Below the pieces are notes generated by a model that worked only from the letters and a program-made list of their open reading frames with translations, made no database searches and had not been told where the DNA came from. A DNA stretch of 64,000 bases from Paraburkholderia aromaticivorans (GTDB lineage: Bacteria > Pseudomonadota > Gammaproteobacteria > Burkholderiales > Burkholderiaceae). Shown here one piece after another: positions 26,576 to 36,503 of the stretch; positions within the stretch are counted from its first letter, which is position 1; each line of letters starts with the position of its first letter. The DNA is taken from NCBI RefSeq assembly GCF_012689525.1, contig NZ_CP051514.1, positions 558,001-622,000 on the forward strand, written 5' to 3'. Position numbers and translations under genes: made by a program.

Positions 26576-26983
26576 ATGAACCACAGGACCCAGGTTGCTG
26601 AACGCGACCAGAAAGCGGTAGTAAGACGTGAGGGCGACCAGCCGGCACGCCGGATGACACTCACACCGGCCGTCGATATCTTCGAGGACAGTCAGGGCAT
26701 CACTCTGCGGGCGGACCTGCCAGGCGTCACAAAGGACAAACTCGACGTGAAGGTGCACGACGGCAATCTCTATATCGAGGCCGAAGCGGTCGTTCCAACC
26801 CCCGCCGGTCTGCGGCTGCAGCACGTCGAGATCCGTGAACCGCGGTTCGCGCGGGCGTTCTCGCTGAGCCCGGACTTTGACACATCGAAGATCGACGCAA
26901 ATTTGCAGGATGGCGTGCTGAAGCTCACGATTCCGCGTCGCGACGAAGCACGCCCGCGCCGGATCGAGGTGCAGACGAACTGA
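26576..26983 (+). CDS. Hsp20/alpha-crystallin small heat-shock protein (operon copy 2, gene 2)
   Basis: A 135-residue protein, 24 bases after the first Hsp20 gene, with AAGGAG before the ATG. The alpha-crystallin domain includes ADLPGVTKDKLDVKVHDGNL and DGVLKLTIPRR. It differs from 2681-3088 at only a few positions, so the duplication is recent or under strong constraint. Two different Hsp20 subunits side by side are common and may form mixed oligomers. Confidence 0.92.
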   Translation: MNHRTQVAERDQKAVVRREGDQPARRMTLTPAVDIFEDSQGITLRADLPGVTKDKLDVKVHDGNLYIEAEAVVPTPAGLRLQHVEIREPRFARAFSLSPDFDTSKIDANLQDGVLKLTIPRRDEARPRRIEVQTN

Positions 26984-27020
26984 GCCGGGGAGACACGTAA
27001 CGACGACAGGAGAAAAACCG

Positions 27021-27239
27021 GTGGCGGCCGCAGTCGCCACCGCCCGGTTCGAGGAGGCGCGGATGCAGAACGTCATGGAGGAACGGTGGCGCGAATACAC
27101 AACCAGCACCTGGGGCCTGCCGGTGCGCCTGTTCGCAAGCGGCTTGCCCGTCTTTGGTGGATCGGTCGCGCTGAGCAGGATCAGGCCCGATGCCCGGCTG
27201 CCGGTCGAGTGGCATCTGCCGCGTCTCGCCGCGCGTTAG
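27021..27239 (+). CDS. Small protein inside Hsp20 operon copy 2
   Basis: A 72-residue frame with GTG start and AGGAG eight bases upstream; an internal ATG at 27063 has GGAGG as well. The sequence from MQNVMEERWREYTTSTWGLP onward has an amphipathic start and a short hydrophobic patch (VRLFASGLPVFGGSVALS). In operon copy 1 the matching place keeps AGGAG and GTG but the frame stops after about ten codons. The position between Hsp20 genes is conserved, so it may be a real accessory peptide; no family is known. Confidence 0.5.
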   Translation: MAAAVATARFEEARMQNVMEERWREYTTSTWGLPVRLFASGLPVFGGSVALSRIRPDARLPVEWHLPRLAAR

Positions 27240-27431
27240 TTGGCCGCTGAGGCCGGGCGCGAATGGCCCGCCGCACGCCGTCAGGCTGGTTGCAAACGGT
27301 GTATCGCGAGCGCTGACGCCAGGCAACGGCGGCCGCCCGGGGGCGCAGTCCAGGGACGTCAGCAGAAACGTTGCAGCGAGAGCGCAATGCCGGACATCCG
27401 GCTCTCCTGGCCGACCAAAGAGGAGCATACG

Positions 27432-27994
27432 ATGAACACCGATCTGAAAAAGTGGAACCCTTTCAAATTTCTCCGCGGTTCAGGGCGCAAGCCCGATGCG
27501 GACAGTCCGCAAAGTCCGCCGGACAGCGAACCGTCGCGCGTTCCGCGGCCTGATATTCCGCGACTTTTCTCCCGCGATCCGTGGCGCGCAATGGTGGATT
27601 TCTTTCACGATCCGTTTGCGGCGCGCGGCGCACTCGAACGATGGTTCGGCGACTTCAGCTCATCGCGTTTCCAGCCGCGCATCGATGTGGTCGACGAGGG
27701 GAAGATACTGCGCGTGACTGTCGAGTTGCCGGGCATGGAGCGGGAGGACCTGACCGTCAGCGTTGAGGACGGAGCGCTGGTGTTGCGCGGCGAGAAAAAG
27801 CAGGATGTGCACAGCGAGGAAGACGGCTGCTACCGCCTGGAGCGCGCATACGGGCCTTTACGCGCACGATCCCGATGCCGGAAAGCGCCGAACCCGAGCA
27901 CGCGCTCGCCAGGTTTGACAGGGGCGTGCTTACGCTGACGGTGCCAAAACAGGAGCCGACGCGATCGGCGAGCCGTACGATTGATATCGGGTAG
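27432..27994 (+). pseudogene. Hsp20 gene with C-terminal frameshift (operon copy 2, gene 3)
   Basis: It starts MNTDLKKWNPFKFLRGSGRK behind AGGAG and matches the protein at 1912-2475 through CYRLERAYG. Then one G is missing from a G run near 27850, and the frame runs into Arg/Ser-rich residues and a stop at 27938. In the correct frame the sequence continues as FTRTIPMPESAEPEHALARF to TAG at 27992-27994. The C-terminal beta strand needed for oligomer contacts is lost unless this is a sequencing error. Confidence 0.8.
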
Positions 27995-28042
27995 CGGGGG
28001 TGCCGACGTGGCGCTTGTGAAGCGAGTGAACGGAAATGGCCA

Positions 28043-28115
28043 GGGTCGTTAGCTCAGCAGGTAGAGCAGCGGACTTTTAATCCGTTGGTCACTGGTTCGA
28101 ATCCAGTACGGCCCA
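28043..28115 (+). tRNA. tRNA-Lys (TTT anticodon)
   Basis: A complete cloverleaf of 73 bases: acceptor GGGTCGT with ACGGCCC (one T-G pair), D stem GCTC/GAGC, anticodon loop CTTTTAA, T stem ACTGG/CCAGT with loop TTCGAAT, discriminator A. The genome reads CAA instead of CCA after the discriminator, so CCA must be added by enzyme. It borders the debris region to its right. Confidence 0.92.
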
Positions 28116-28139
28116 CAAAACCCGTATCGCAGGTGTTCA

Positions 28140-28470
28140 ATCACTCACGTTGTTACGGAAAGCTGCATCAAGTGTCGCTATACAGATTGCAGATTGCGTG
28201 GACGTGTGCCCGGTGGACTGTTTTCGGGAAGGTCCGAATTTTCTGGCGATTGATCCCGACGAATGCATCGACTGCGCCGTCTGCGTGGGAGAGTGCCCAG
28301 TGATTGCGATCTACGCAGCCGATGATGTCCCTGCCGATCAGCAGTATTTCGTCAGACTGAATGCAGAGCTCGCCCATAATTGGCCGAGCATCACGAAGAC
28401 GAAGGCGCCGCTCGCGGAAGCGGATCAGTTCAAGGACGTAAAACACAAGCGCACTCTGCTGGAGCGTTGA
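28140..28470 (+). pseudogene. fdxA: Ferredoxin (FdxA-type, 7Fe) gene, inactivated
   Basis: The frame should begin M-THVV, but the start reads ATC: ITHVVTESCIKCRYTDC. A 7-bp tandem duplication (AGATTGC twice) then shifts the frame. The rest, VDVCPVDCFREGPNFLAIDP, ECIDCAVCVGECPVIAIYAA and a normal tail to LLER, is well kept with all cluster-binding Cys. Such ferredoxins carry a 3Fe-4S and a 4Fe-4S cluster for electron transfer. Both the start loss and the duplication point to true inactivation. Confidence 0.9.
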
Positions 28471-28583
28471 ACTGGCCCGCCGACGCCGCGTAAGCGTCGC
28501 GGCACGGCACGGCACGGCCGTCTTGATCTGTGCAGCGGGAGACGCCAAAGTGGTTCCCACCATTTTGAGTAGCGGGAGCCATT

Positions 28584-28712
28584 TTGGGATCAGAAGAGAA
28601 ACCGGCGTCGGGGACGCGTAAAGGCAGTCCGAACCATAGCCCGGAGTTTCGACGCCGCCTGGCTGCGGCCGCATGTGAACCGGGCGTCTCTGTTTCGAAA
28701 CTCGCCCGGGAG
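28584..28712 (+). pseudogene. IS66-type OrfA fragment
   Basis: PNHSPEFRRRLAAAACEPGV followed by SVSKLARE is the start of the helix-turn-helix of IS66-family TnpA. It is cut off at the left end of the next IS element (28713). Confidence 0.7.
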
Positions 28713-29552
28713 GGCTCTGGTGCAAATGGCGATGTGAAATCGGTTAAGGTGTGGCACCGAACGAATTGATGGTCGCCGATGAGTAAGTTGAAGAGTCTTG
28801 ACGAGTTGTTCGATGGGCGACACTCTGATCGCGAGATCATCATTCTGTGTGTCCGCTGGTACCTACGCTACAAACTCAGTCTGCGGGATCTTGTCGAGAT
28901 GATGGCTGAACGTGGATTGTCGCTCGCTCACACGACGATCCTGCGCTGGGTGCAGCGCTATGCGCCGGAGTTCGTCAAGCGCTGGAATCGTTTTGGCACG
29001 CCCACGGGACAGTCGTGGCGTGTCGACGAGACCTACCTGAAGATTCGCGGCAAGTGGGCGTATCTCTACAGGGCGGTTGATCGGGCTGGTCAGACGGTGG
29101 ACTTCATGCTGCGCGCGAAGCGCGACGTGAAGGCGGCCAAAGCCTTTTTCAGCAAGGCCATCAAACATCAGGGCCAACCGCCCAAGACCATCACGCTCGA
29201 TGGTTATGCAGCCTCGCACCGCGCGGTGCGTGAAATGAAAGACGACGGCCTGCTGCCGGAGGATACCGCGATACGATCCTCGAAGTATTTGAATAACCTG
29301 ATCGAACAGGATCATCGTAACGTCAAGTCCAGAACGAACGTCATGCTCGGCTTCAAACGTTTCGGGAACGCTGCGAGCACGATTTCAGGGATCGAGTTGA
29401 TGCATCGCATACGCAAAGGACAATTTGGTCTTGCCAGCTTGCGACTCAAAGATACGGCTGTTCCCGCTGTCTGGAATGCTGTCCTCTCTTCTCAATAAGA
29501 TATTCTATCTATGGACATAAGATCATTCCGACCGGCTATTTGCACCGGATCC
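28713..29552 (+). mobile_element. IS6-family insertion sequence
   Basis: About 840 bases. The left end GGCTCTGGTGCAAA is inverted at the right as TTTGCACCGGATCC, matching the IS6/IS26 end pattern. The eight bases on each side differ (CCCGGGAG and CGCAAGAG), so there is no target duplication. The flanks are two unrelated truncated genes, suggesting an adjacent deletion or recombination. Confidence 0.8.
28779..29498 (+). CDS. IS6-family transposase
   Basis: A 239-residue DDE transposase of full length. N-terminal helix-turn-helix ([20 protein letters not shown]), then the catalytic core with [14 protein letters not shown] (first Asp), [16 protein letters not shown] (second Asp) and [15 protein letters not shown] (Glu). 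It is intact and should be active. It catalyses replicative transposition by cointegrate formation. It differs from the second IS6-type pair at 36928 and 47900. Confidence 0.9.
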   Translation: MSKLKSLDELFDGRHSDREIIILCVRWYLRYKLSLRDLVEMMAERGLSLAHTTILRWVQRYAPEFVKRWNRFGTPTGQSWRVDETYLKIRGKWAYLYRAVDRAGQTVDFMLRAKRDVKAAKAFFSKAIKHQGQPPKTITLDGYAASHRAVREMKDDGLLPEDTAIRSSKYLNNLIEQDHRNVKSRTNVMLGFKRFGNAASTISGIELMHRIRKGQFGLASLRLKDTAVPAVWNAVLSSQ

Positions 29553-29554
29553 CG

Positions 29555-29858
29555 CAAGAGCAATTGCTTCCAGGTTGGGCGCGGTGCGAGATCCCGTAAT
29601 GAACGCTGCGTGAATCTGCCCTCGTAGTAGTGTCTGAAGATGCTCGCTCGAGGGAATCTCGTGTAACGCAACTTCTACTCCCGGCATCTCACGCCTGAAC
29701 CTGGCAAGGATGGCAGGCACCTCGCGATAGAGCAGCGACGTAGCGGTGCCTATGGGACGGGGTTGCGTAACCTTGGCAAGCAAGCTCGGACGACAGCATT
29801 TGTCAGGGCTTCGAGTTGTCTTTGAAGAGAAGATTGACGACTCATCGTTGCGCGTCAA
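29555..29858 (-). pseudogene. LysR-type regulator fragment
   Basis: The minus strand reads IGTATSLLYREVPAILARFR and GVEVALHEIPSSEHLQTLLR, then IHAAFITGSRTAPNLEAIAL, the start of a LysR co-inducer-binding domain. It is cut by the IS6 element at 29552, and the DNA-binding domain is missing upstream. Confidence 0.7.
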
Positions 29859-30052
29859 AACTTATGCTTTCTGTTGCGCAGAATCCGGCTGGAAGCCTTG
29901 AGCTGCTGTCGCCGGATGCCCTGAAAACGCAACAGTTCCAAACATACCAGTTCAGTTGATAATTTCTTTAATGTCCAATACATAGGAAAACTAATCATGT
30001 TGGCTGCTGCTGGGTGCAAAGCACTGTTTCGGTACAGCGACACACAGGGGAC

Positions 30053-30250
30053 TTAGCTGCCATGCATCTTGACGTAATAACCGATACCTAAGACGATTGC
30101 GCCACCCCAGACCCACTTGTTCGTGATGAGATATGCGCCAAGCGCCCCGATTGCGTAGCCGAAGATCACTCGAAAGATCAGCGTGCCCCACTCTTGGGGG
30201 TGTGGGTTCTGGAGATAGGTTCCAAATCCGACGATCAGGCCGCAGATCAA
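30053..30250 (-). CDS. Small membrane protein
   Basis: A 65-residue frame with three short hydrophobic segments (ICGLIVGFGTYL, FGYAIGALGAYLI, WVWGGAIVLGIGYYV). The frame has a TTG at 30250 without a clear ribosome site and may begin further upstream. Composition is clearly that of a membrane protein. The family is not recognised. The surrounding region is lower in GC than the rest of the window. Confidence 0.5.
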   Translation of the reverse strand: MICGLIVGFGTYLQNPHPQEWGTLIFRVIFGYAIGALGAYLITNKWVWGGAIVLGIGYYVKMHGS

Positions 30251-30619
30251 CGCGATAGTCCATATGAGAGCGGACCTTGGTCTTTGTCGGCGGTTTGAAC
30301 GTAACCGACTTCGACTTGGCTTTCGAGGCTAGCCTTTCCAGCCTGATCTTTTCGGACCTCCCATCCTTTTTATAAGAAAAAAACTTCAATGTTCCGCGGC
30401 AGGCCCGAGCCGACGAGTTGTGTTCAGTTGATTTGGCAGACAACAAACTCGTCTAAATACCCGTCATAAAAAGGCAGCTTGAGGATGCGCTGGCGGCCAC
30501 GATGATCCGGAGGCGCGTCACCACGCTGGGCCATCGCCTTGGAAGGCTTGAGCGCAGCGCCCGCCGTCGAGCAACGGCAATACGTCGATCTGCCTGCTAG
30601 GGGATGCGCCATTCCGCGG

Positions 30620-31402
30620 CGTAGTTCAGTGCGCGCCGTGGGAATCGACGGCGGATATATCGCTTGGCCAGACACAGCAGCCGGCAAGACGGCTGGTTCT
30701 AAGTTTTCGTCCGAAAATCATTGCGCGACGACGGTTGCGGACACAGCTTCCCTTACGTTCACACACTCGAGCACGAGGCTGCCGATCGGATGCTGGCGTT
30801 TCTTGCGCAGGAAGGCGTCGGCGCGGACCAGCCGGTAACTTTCCTGTCTGACGGCGGCGACACGGTTCGCCGTGCACAACTCGACTTTAACGATAGGGTA
30901 CTCGACTGGTTTCACGTCGCCATGCGAGTACAGAATCTCGAACAGATGATCAAGGGGCTGCCGGACCGCGACGAACGGCCACGTGCTGACGTGCTGATCG
31001 ATGGGCTGCGCCGTGCAAAGTGGCGCCTCTGGCACGGCTGGCCCTATCCGGCGCTGCAGCGGCTCGAACGCCTGGGCTGGGAACTCGCCACGGACGGCAG
31101 TCTCGAGGAGGCCAGACTCGAGGAGTTCATCGGTTACCTTAAGAACAACCAGCCCTTAATCGTGAAATACGGCGACCGCTACCGCCATGGTGAGCCGATC
31201 ACGTCGAGCTTCGTCGAGTCGGCCGTGAACCGCGTGGTCAGCAAGCGTTTTGTGAAGCGGCAGCGGATGGCATGGCGACCGATTCATGCAAGGCCTTCTG
31301 CAGGTGAGGACGGCCGTCCTAAATGAGCAGTTGCGATCGTGCTTCGAGCGATGGTATCCCGCACTCGCGGTCAACGAGCACGCTCACGATATCGCGGCAT
31401 AG
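30620..31402 (+). pseudogene. ISKra4-type transposase remnant
   Basis: Three frames are needed: VGIDGGYIAWPD (first Asp region), then VTFLSDGGDTVRRAQLDFND and LDWFHVAMRVQNLEQMIKGL, then after 31290 LLQVRTAVLNEQLRSCFERW and a stop at 31402. The combination SDGGDTVR plus LDWFH plus NRVVSKRFVKRQRMAW is typical of ISKra4 transposases. At least two frameshifts and loss of the N-terminal half make it inactive. Confidence 0.7.
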
Positions 31403-31446
31403 AGCCCCCGCTTTGGTGCGGTCTCCCCGCAGCAGTGGTTGATCGA

Positions 31447-31764
31447 TCAGAAGCCACCCAAAAGACGGTCAAGCGCTGCCGTGATCTTGTCCCGATGCTC
31501 CTGCAATGAACAGATCGAGGGACCAAGCTCGTTTAACGGAACAGATGCAATGAATGCCGGGTGCATCAGGAATTTGACGCCAGCGATGTCGAAGGACGGC
31601 GTGAAATCTGCCGGCAGTTTGCCGGGAGGGAAAGAATCAGCACGAATTAGCGGGACAACGACCCGAATAGTTAGGCCATCGAGAAAGTCGCTCTGCACGT
31701 CGACAAGGTACGGCGTATTTGCCTTGCTTTTGCCGGGGTTGGCATGAACTTCAAATCGCGCCAT
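31447..31764 (-). CDS. ccdB: CcdB-family gyrase-targeting toxin
   Basis: A 105-residue protein: MARFEVHANPGKSKANTPYL, VDVQSDFLDGLTIRVVVPLI, and a C-terminal KITAALDRLLGGF, the layout of CcdB. CcdB toxins poison DNA gyrase by trapping it on DNA. The ATG overlaps the antitoxin stop (TGATG), so translation is coupled. The terminal Trp-Gly-Ile of plasmid CcdB is replaced by Gly-Gly-Phe, as in chromosomal relatives, so the activity on gyrase is not certain. Confidence 0.85.
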   Translation of the reverse strand: MARFEVHANPGKSKANTPYLVDVQSDFLDGLTIRVVVPLIRADSFPPGKLPADFTPSFDIAGVKFLMHPAFIASVPLNELGPSICSLQEHRDKITAALDRLLGGF

Positions 31765-32006
31765 CAAAACATCCGGTATTCAGCGAGCGGAACGCCATTC
31801 TTTTCGACCCAGTCGTTGGTGTTTTTAATGAACTCTGCGTTCTCCTGCGCCCAGCCACGACCTTCCTCGGCCTTGATTGCGTCGCGTAAAGCTTGCTCGC
31901 ACGCACGTGAGAAGTTGATGCCCAGTTCCTTCGCTCGCTCATAAACGTCGACAGGCAGCGTGACATTGGTTGCCTTACGTGAGACGGCGGCAGTTGGATG
32001 TGCCAT
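31764..32006 (-). CDS. ccdA: CcdA-family antitoxin
   Basis: An 80-residue protein, start MAHPTAAVSRKATNVTLPVD behind GGAGG. The N-terminal ribbon-helix-helix (NVTLPVDVYERAKELGINFS) binds DNA and the C-terminal EFIKNTNDWVEKNGVPLAEY would wrap the toxin. It precedes ccdB, as in other toxin-antitoxin operons. A 32-base palindrome directly upstream is the likely operator for its own repression. Confidence 0.88.
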   Translation of the reverse strand: MAHPTAAVSRKATNVTLPVDVYERAKELGINFSRACEQALRDAIKAEEGRGWAQENAEFIKNTNDWVEKNGVPLAEYRMF

Positions 32007-32016
32007 GTGAACCTCC

Positions 32017-32048
32017 ATGTGGATGGATATGCGCATATCTATCCACAT
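32017..32048. promoter_or_regulatory. Palindromic operator of ccdAB
   Basis: A 32-base palindrome, with GATATGCGCATATC at the centre and ATGTGGAT / ATCCACAT at the outside, and a single mismatched pair. It lies 11 bases before the ccdA start, overlaps its ribosome-site side and would be bound by the CcdA dimer or the CcdA-CcdB complex. Confidence 0.65.
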
Positions 32049-32177
32049 TCTACAGGTTATCAAACCCGTCGGCAGCGCAGTTCTATACGCTAGAAGTTGA
32101 CATAATTAAGGTGATCACTTTTTCATTATGTAACTGGTTAGCCCAATTTCGGGAGACCGAGGCGGGGCAGGTGACGG

Positions 32178-32320
32178 CCGAGGCCGTGTCAAAACGTGCG
32201 CTTCGTTTGAGCGCAGTCGAAACCGGCTTACGAGAAAGGCCTACAACGGCTTCGGTGCATGTCGGCAATGGTAAAGCGACCCTTCAAAACCTTGCGATTT
32301 TCCGTTTTGACACGGTCTGG
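32178..32320. repeat. Short inverted-repeat element (type A), 143 bases
   Basis: The ends CCGAGGCCGTGTCAAAACG (32178-32196) and CGTTTTGACACGGTCTGG (32303-32320) are inverted copies, with 13 perfect inner bases. The inside does not code. A related element of 144 bases lies at 63696-63839, so this is probably a miniature element mobilised by a transposase elsewhere. Confidence 0.5.
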
Positions 32321-32637
32321 GCCACAAGCCGCCGTTCGCGGGCCGACCCGACTGGCCGGTCAGGTGGCGGCTCGCCAGCGCGGAGCGGCCCTTCGAGGGT
32401 CCGCGATCCAACAGTACGTTGTGGTGTGTTGGATACTAGCCCACCATCTGGTGCTACGCGCGCCCCCTCACACGCACCCGACCGCGATCGATATATCGCT
32501 ATATTCAAACTGTTACGAGCCGTCTCTCGGCGCTCTGCCGAGACTGGCGCGCCATGTGCTTTAAATCAGTTAGCGGCACCGCGAGCGGTATGTCGCCAAA
32601 CTTTTTATTCACTGACTTATCTTTTAGGAGAACTGCC

Positions 32638-32808
32638 ATGACGACCCTTACGATTAATGACCTACCTGATGTCGAAGTCCTGGATCGCGTCGCCATGTCT
32701 GCCATCACGGGCGGCATGATCGACCAACGCCTAGCCGAATACATCAATAACGTCTGGTGGTATGCGCATGATTACTCTCTCGGCGCCCGCCCCGTCCCGA
32801 AATTCTGA
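32638..32808 (+). CDS. Small double-glycine leader peptide (putative bacteriocin- or RiPP-like precursor)
   Basis: A 56-residue frame with AGGAG seven bases before the ATG. The first 26 residues, MTTLTINDLPDVEVLDRVAM then SAITGG, follow the pattern of GG-type leaders (conserved Asp-Leu, Glu-x-Leu-Asp, Ala-Met-Ser, Gly-Gly). The remaining 30 residues, including NNVWWYAHDYS, are aromatic and could be a mature peptide. Such leaders are normally cut after Gly-Gly by a peptidase-type ABC exporter; none is in the window. Antimicrobial or signalling functions are inferred only. Confidence 0.65.
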   Translation: MTTLTINDLPDVEVLDRVAMSAITGGMIDQRLAEYINNVWWYAHDYSLGARPVPKF

Positions 32809-34249
<1,441 letters not shown>

Positions 34250-34551
34250 CGCGTGCAATGCGACAGACAAGCAGGCACCCGTCCTTTCGCGATCGTATGC
34301 AGCCGAGACGGCGTCATGAACATACTCCCCAGAGGATAGATGTCGGCCATTTGCTGCCGCTCGCACATCGCGCTGGGCCGACAGCCGAACGGCTGGTCCA
34401 CTCCGAAAACTGCCCGATACGGTCGTCCATCTGATTTGGGAAATCAAGGAGCAACCAGCCGAATACGCGCTTCTTATCGTTAGTTGACGCCGTAGGATCA
34501 ACACCCCCAACATGTGTTATCTCCTCCACAAAATCGCACGACTCTTCATCC
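34250..34551. other. Short gene-poor stretch
   Basis: Minus-strand frames here contain a few protein-like phrases (for example FGWLLLDFPNQMDDRIGQFS), but they fall in different frames and have no ribosome site. At most it is a decayed small gene. Confidence 0.35.
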
Positions 34552-34988
34552 ATGACTTTTGAAGCATTAATTTCAGACCTCACTCAACCGCTCGCCGGTC
34601 AATATCCACGTCCATGGATGACCGGATCACGGAACCCGGAATCGGCGAACGTATTCATCGTGGGTGCGAACCAGGCGAAGCACTTCCCTGTGTCTGCAGT
34701 TAGTCATGTTCGACATATGGATGCACTAATTAACCGCAACGGAGAGAGCTGTCGCGGGGTGTACGATGAGCTTCATCCGAAGCCGTCGCTGACTCGCCCT
34801 AATATTGACGATTTCGTCATTCGTCTTGGTGCCGCCGGTGTCACGAACATCCTCGAAACGAACGTCGTGTGCTACTCGACCGGCATGTCCGAGTGCCTTC
34901 GAAGAATGGAGCATCAACCTGGCGCGACGCACGGAAGCCGTATATTTCGATCGCTCGTGACGACGATACGCCCCCGAATCGTCGTGCT

Positions 34989-36002
34989 TCACGGCTCGGG
35001 AACCTGCGAAAGATTTGAGAAAGAGTTCCAACTAAAGATTGCGCGCCCACCGGCCTCGGAGCAGGACGGAATGACCTTGCCCCCGTTTGACGAATCCCTT
35101 AGCTGGGGGAAATATGCGGCCTCGACTTGCTGAGCCGCGAACCAGTTCTTCTCGAATGTCATGGGACTTACGTAGTTGAGCGTCGAGTGTAATCGGCGTG
35201 CATTGTAGAAGCCCAGCCAGTCAATGACCTCATCCATTGCGGCACGCCGCGTGGCGAAGTGTCGTCCATGCATGCGTGCTACCTTCAGCGAAGCCCACAG
35301 ACTTTCGGTAGGCGCGTTATCCCAACAATCGCCGCGTCTGCTCATCGATGAGCGCATGCCGTAGGCCTTCAGCGTGTCCTGAAACAGACCGCTGCAATAC
35401 TGGCTGCCCCGGTCGCTATGCACAATTACACCGGCTTCAGGGCGGCGCCGGAACCACGCCATGCGCAATGCGTCCGCGACCAGTTCAGCCTTCATGTGCG
35501 GCTGCATCGACCAGCCTACCACCTGCCTGCTGAACAGGTCGATGATGACCGTGAGGTACACCCAGCCTTCGGCTGTCGCCAGATACGTGATGTCGGTCGT
35601 CCAGACCTGGTTCGGCGCGTTAGCGGTGAAGTTGCGCTCCAACAGATTCGGCGCCACTGGCAAATCGTGGTTCGAGTTCGTCGTCGCGATGTACTTGCGC
35701 TTGTGGCGGGCTCGAATACCATGCCGCGCCATCAGCTTGCGAACCCGCTCTTTGCCCACGCGCACGCCATGCGTGAGCAGTTCCTTCCACATGCGAGGCC
35801 AGCCGTATTCGCCCTTGACCTGCGTGTGAATCGCCTTGATGTGCACAAGCAGTGCGTCGTCACTCACGCGGCCTCGGTGCGGCCTGGCCTGCGCGGTGCG
35901 TTGCCGACGCTGATGATATCCGCTGGGACTGACCTCCAGCACTTCGCATAGCACCGAGACCGGCCAGTGGCGTCGATTGCGCTCGATGAACGCGTACTTC
36001 AC
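34989..36002 (-). CDS. IS3-family OrfB transposase reading out of the element
   Basis: A 337-residue frame. The catalytic DDE core is complete: VWTTDITYLATAEGWVYLTV, VIVHSDRGSQYCSG and WDNAPTESLWASLKVA. The reading frame has no stop before the element's end at 35072, so about 28 residues come from the interrupted host gene on its antisense strand. Transposase of this group normally ends near ...MTFEKNWFAAQ. It is likely expressed as OrfAB by frameshifting. Confidence 0.85.
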   Translation of the reverse strand: MKYAFIERNRRHWPVSVLCEVLEVSPSGYHQRRQRTAQARPHRGRVSDDALLVHIKAIHTQVKGEYGWPRMWKELLTHGVRVGKERVRKLMARHGIRARHKRKYIATTNSNHDLPVAPNLLERNFTANAPNQVWTTDITYLATAEGWVYLTVIIDLFSRQVVGWSMQPHMKAELVADALRMAWFRRRPEAGVIVHSDRGSQYCSGLFQDTLKAYGMRSSMSRRGDCWDNAPTESLWASLKVARMHGRHFATRRAAMDEVIDWLGFYNARRLHSTLNYVSPMTFEKNWFAAQQVEAAYFPQLRDSSNGGKVIPSCSEAGGRAIFSWNSFSNLSQVPEP

Positions 36003-36358
36003 ATCGACTCCCTGGCGAAGTACGCGGCCGCTTTTTTTAAAATATCTCGCTCCATCTTCAGGCGAGCCACTTCGGCACGCAGCCGCGCCAGTTCCATCTG
36101 TTCCGGGCTCACAGGCTTCGCGCCTGCTCCCGCCAGTTTGCCTTCCCGGTCAGCCTTTACCCAGTTGTACAGCGTCTGTTCGACCACACCGAGTGTCGCC
36201 GCGACCGCTGCCATGCTTTGCCCGGCCTTGACCAGTCGCACCGCTTCCAGCTTGAACTCGAGCGTGTACTGCGCTCGCTTTGCCTTGCTTGTCATCGTTC
36301 TTCTCCTTGCTTGAGTTTACCCGCTCAGCAAGGGATTCGTTTTTCGGGGGCAAGCTCA
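35072..36358 (-). mobile_element. IS3-family insertion sequence
   Basis: 1287 bases. The ends TGACCTTGCCCCCG and, inverted, TGAGCTTGCCCCCG begin with TGA. Both flanks have GAA (35069-35071 and 36359-36361), a three-base target duplication as in this family. It carries orfA and orfB on the minus strand with an A7G slippery site. Confidence 0.88.
35999..36295 (-). CDS. IS3-family OrfA
   Basis: A 98-residue protein with helix-turn-helix (YTLEFKLEAVRLVKAGQSMA) and a leucine zipper (MELARLRAEVARLKMERDIL). The run of seven A followed by G in KKAA codons near its end is a typical -1 slippery site that yields the OrfAB transposase. Ends overlap orfB by four bases. Intact. Confidence 0.88.
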   Translation of the reverse strand: MTSKAKRAQYTLEFKLEAVRLVKAGQSMAAVAATLGVVEQTLYNWVKADREGKLAGAGAKPVSPEQMELARLRAEVARLKMERDILKKAAAYFARESM

Positions 36359-36503
36359 GAATTCGAAAACTAGAGGTGCTTCTCGATGGCGTTGGGACCG
36401 AGCTAATCATAATTCCATCGCTTGCTTTACCTCAGTTCAACAAGTGGAAGCAATGGGCGCCGCAGCACCTGGATGCCGTCTGCGAATACGTCGCATCTAG
36501 ACT

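Noticed and set aside
28713..29552. Composite transposon formed with IS copies at 36928 and 47900
   Set aside because: The first IS6-family element has different ends (GGCTCTGGTGC against GGCTTTGTCAC) and a different transposase, so it is not the same element.
31970..32641. A 223-codon plus-strand frame across the ccdA promoter and type-A repeat
   Set aside because: It runs through the operator palindrome and the repeat ends, with poor composition and no start signal; not a gene.
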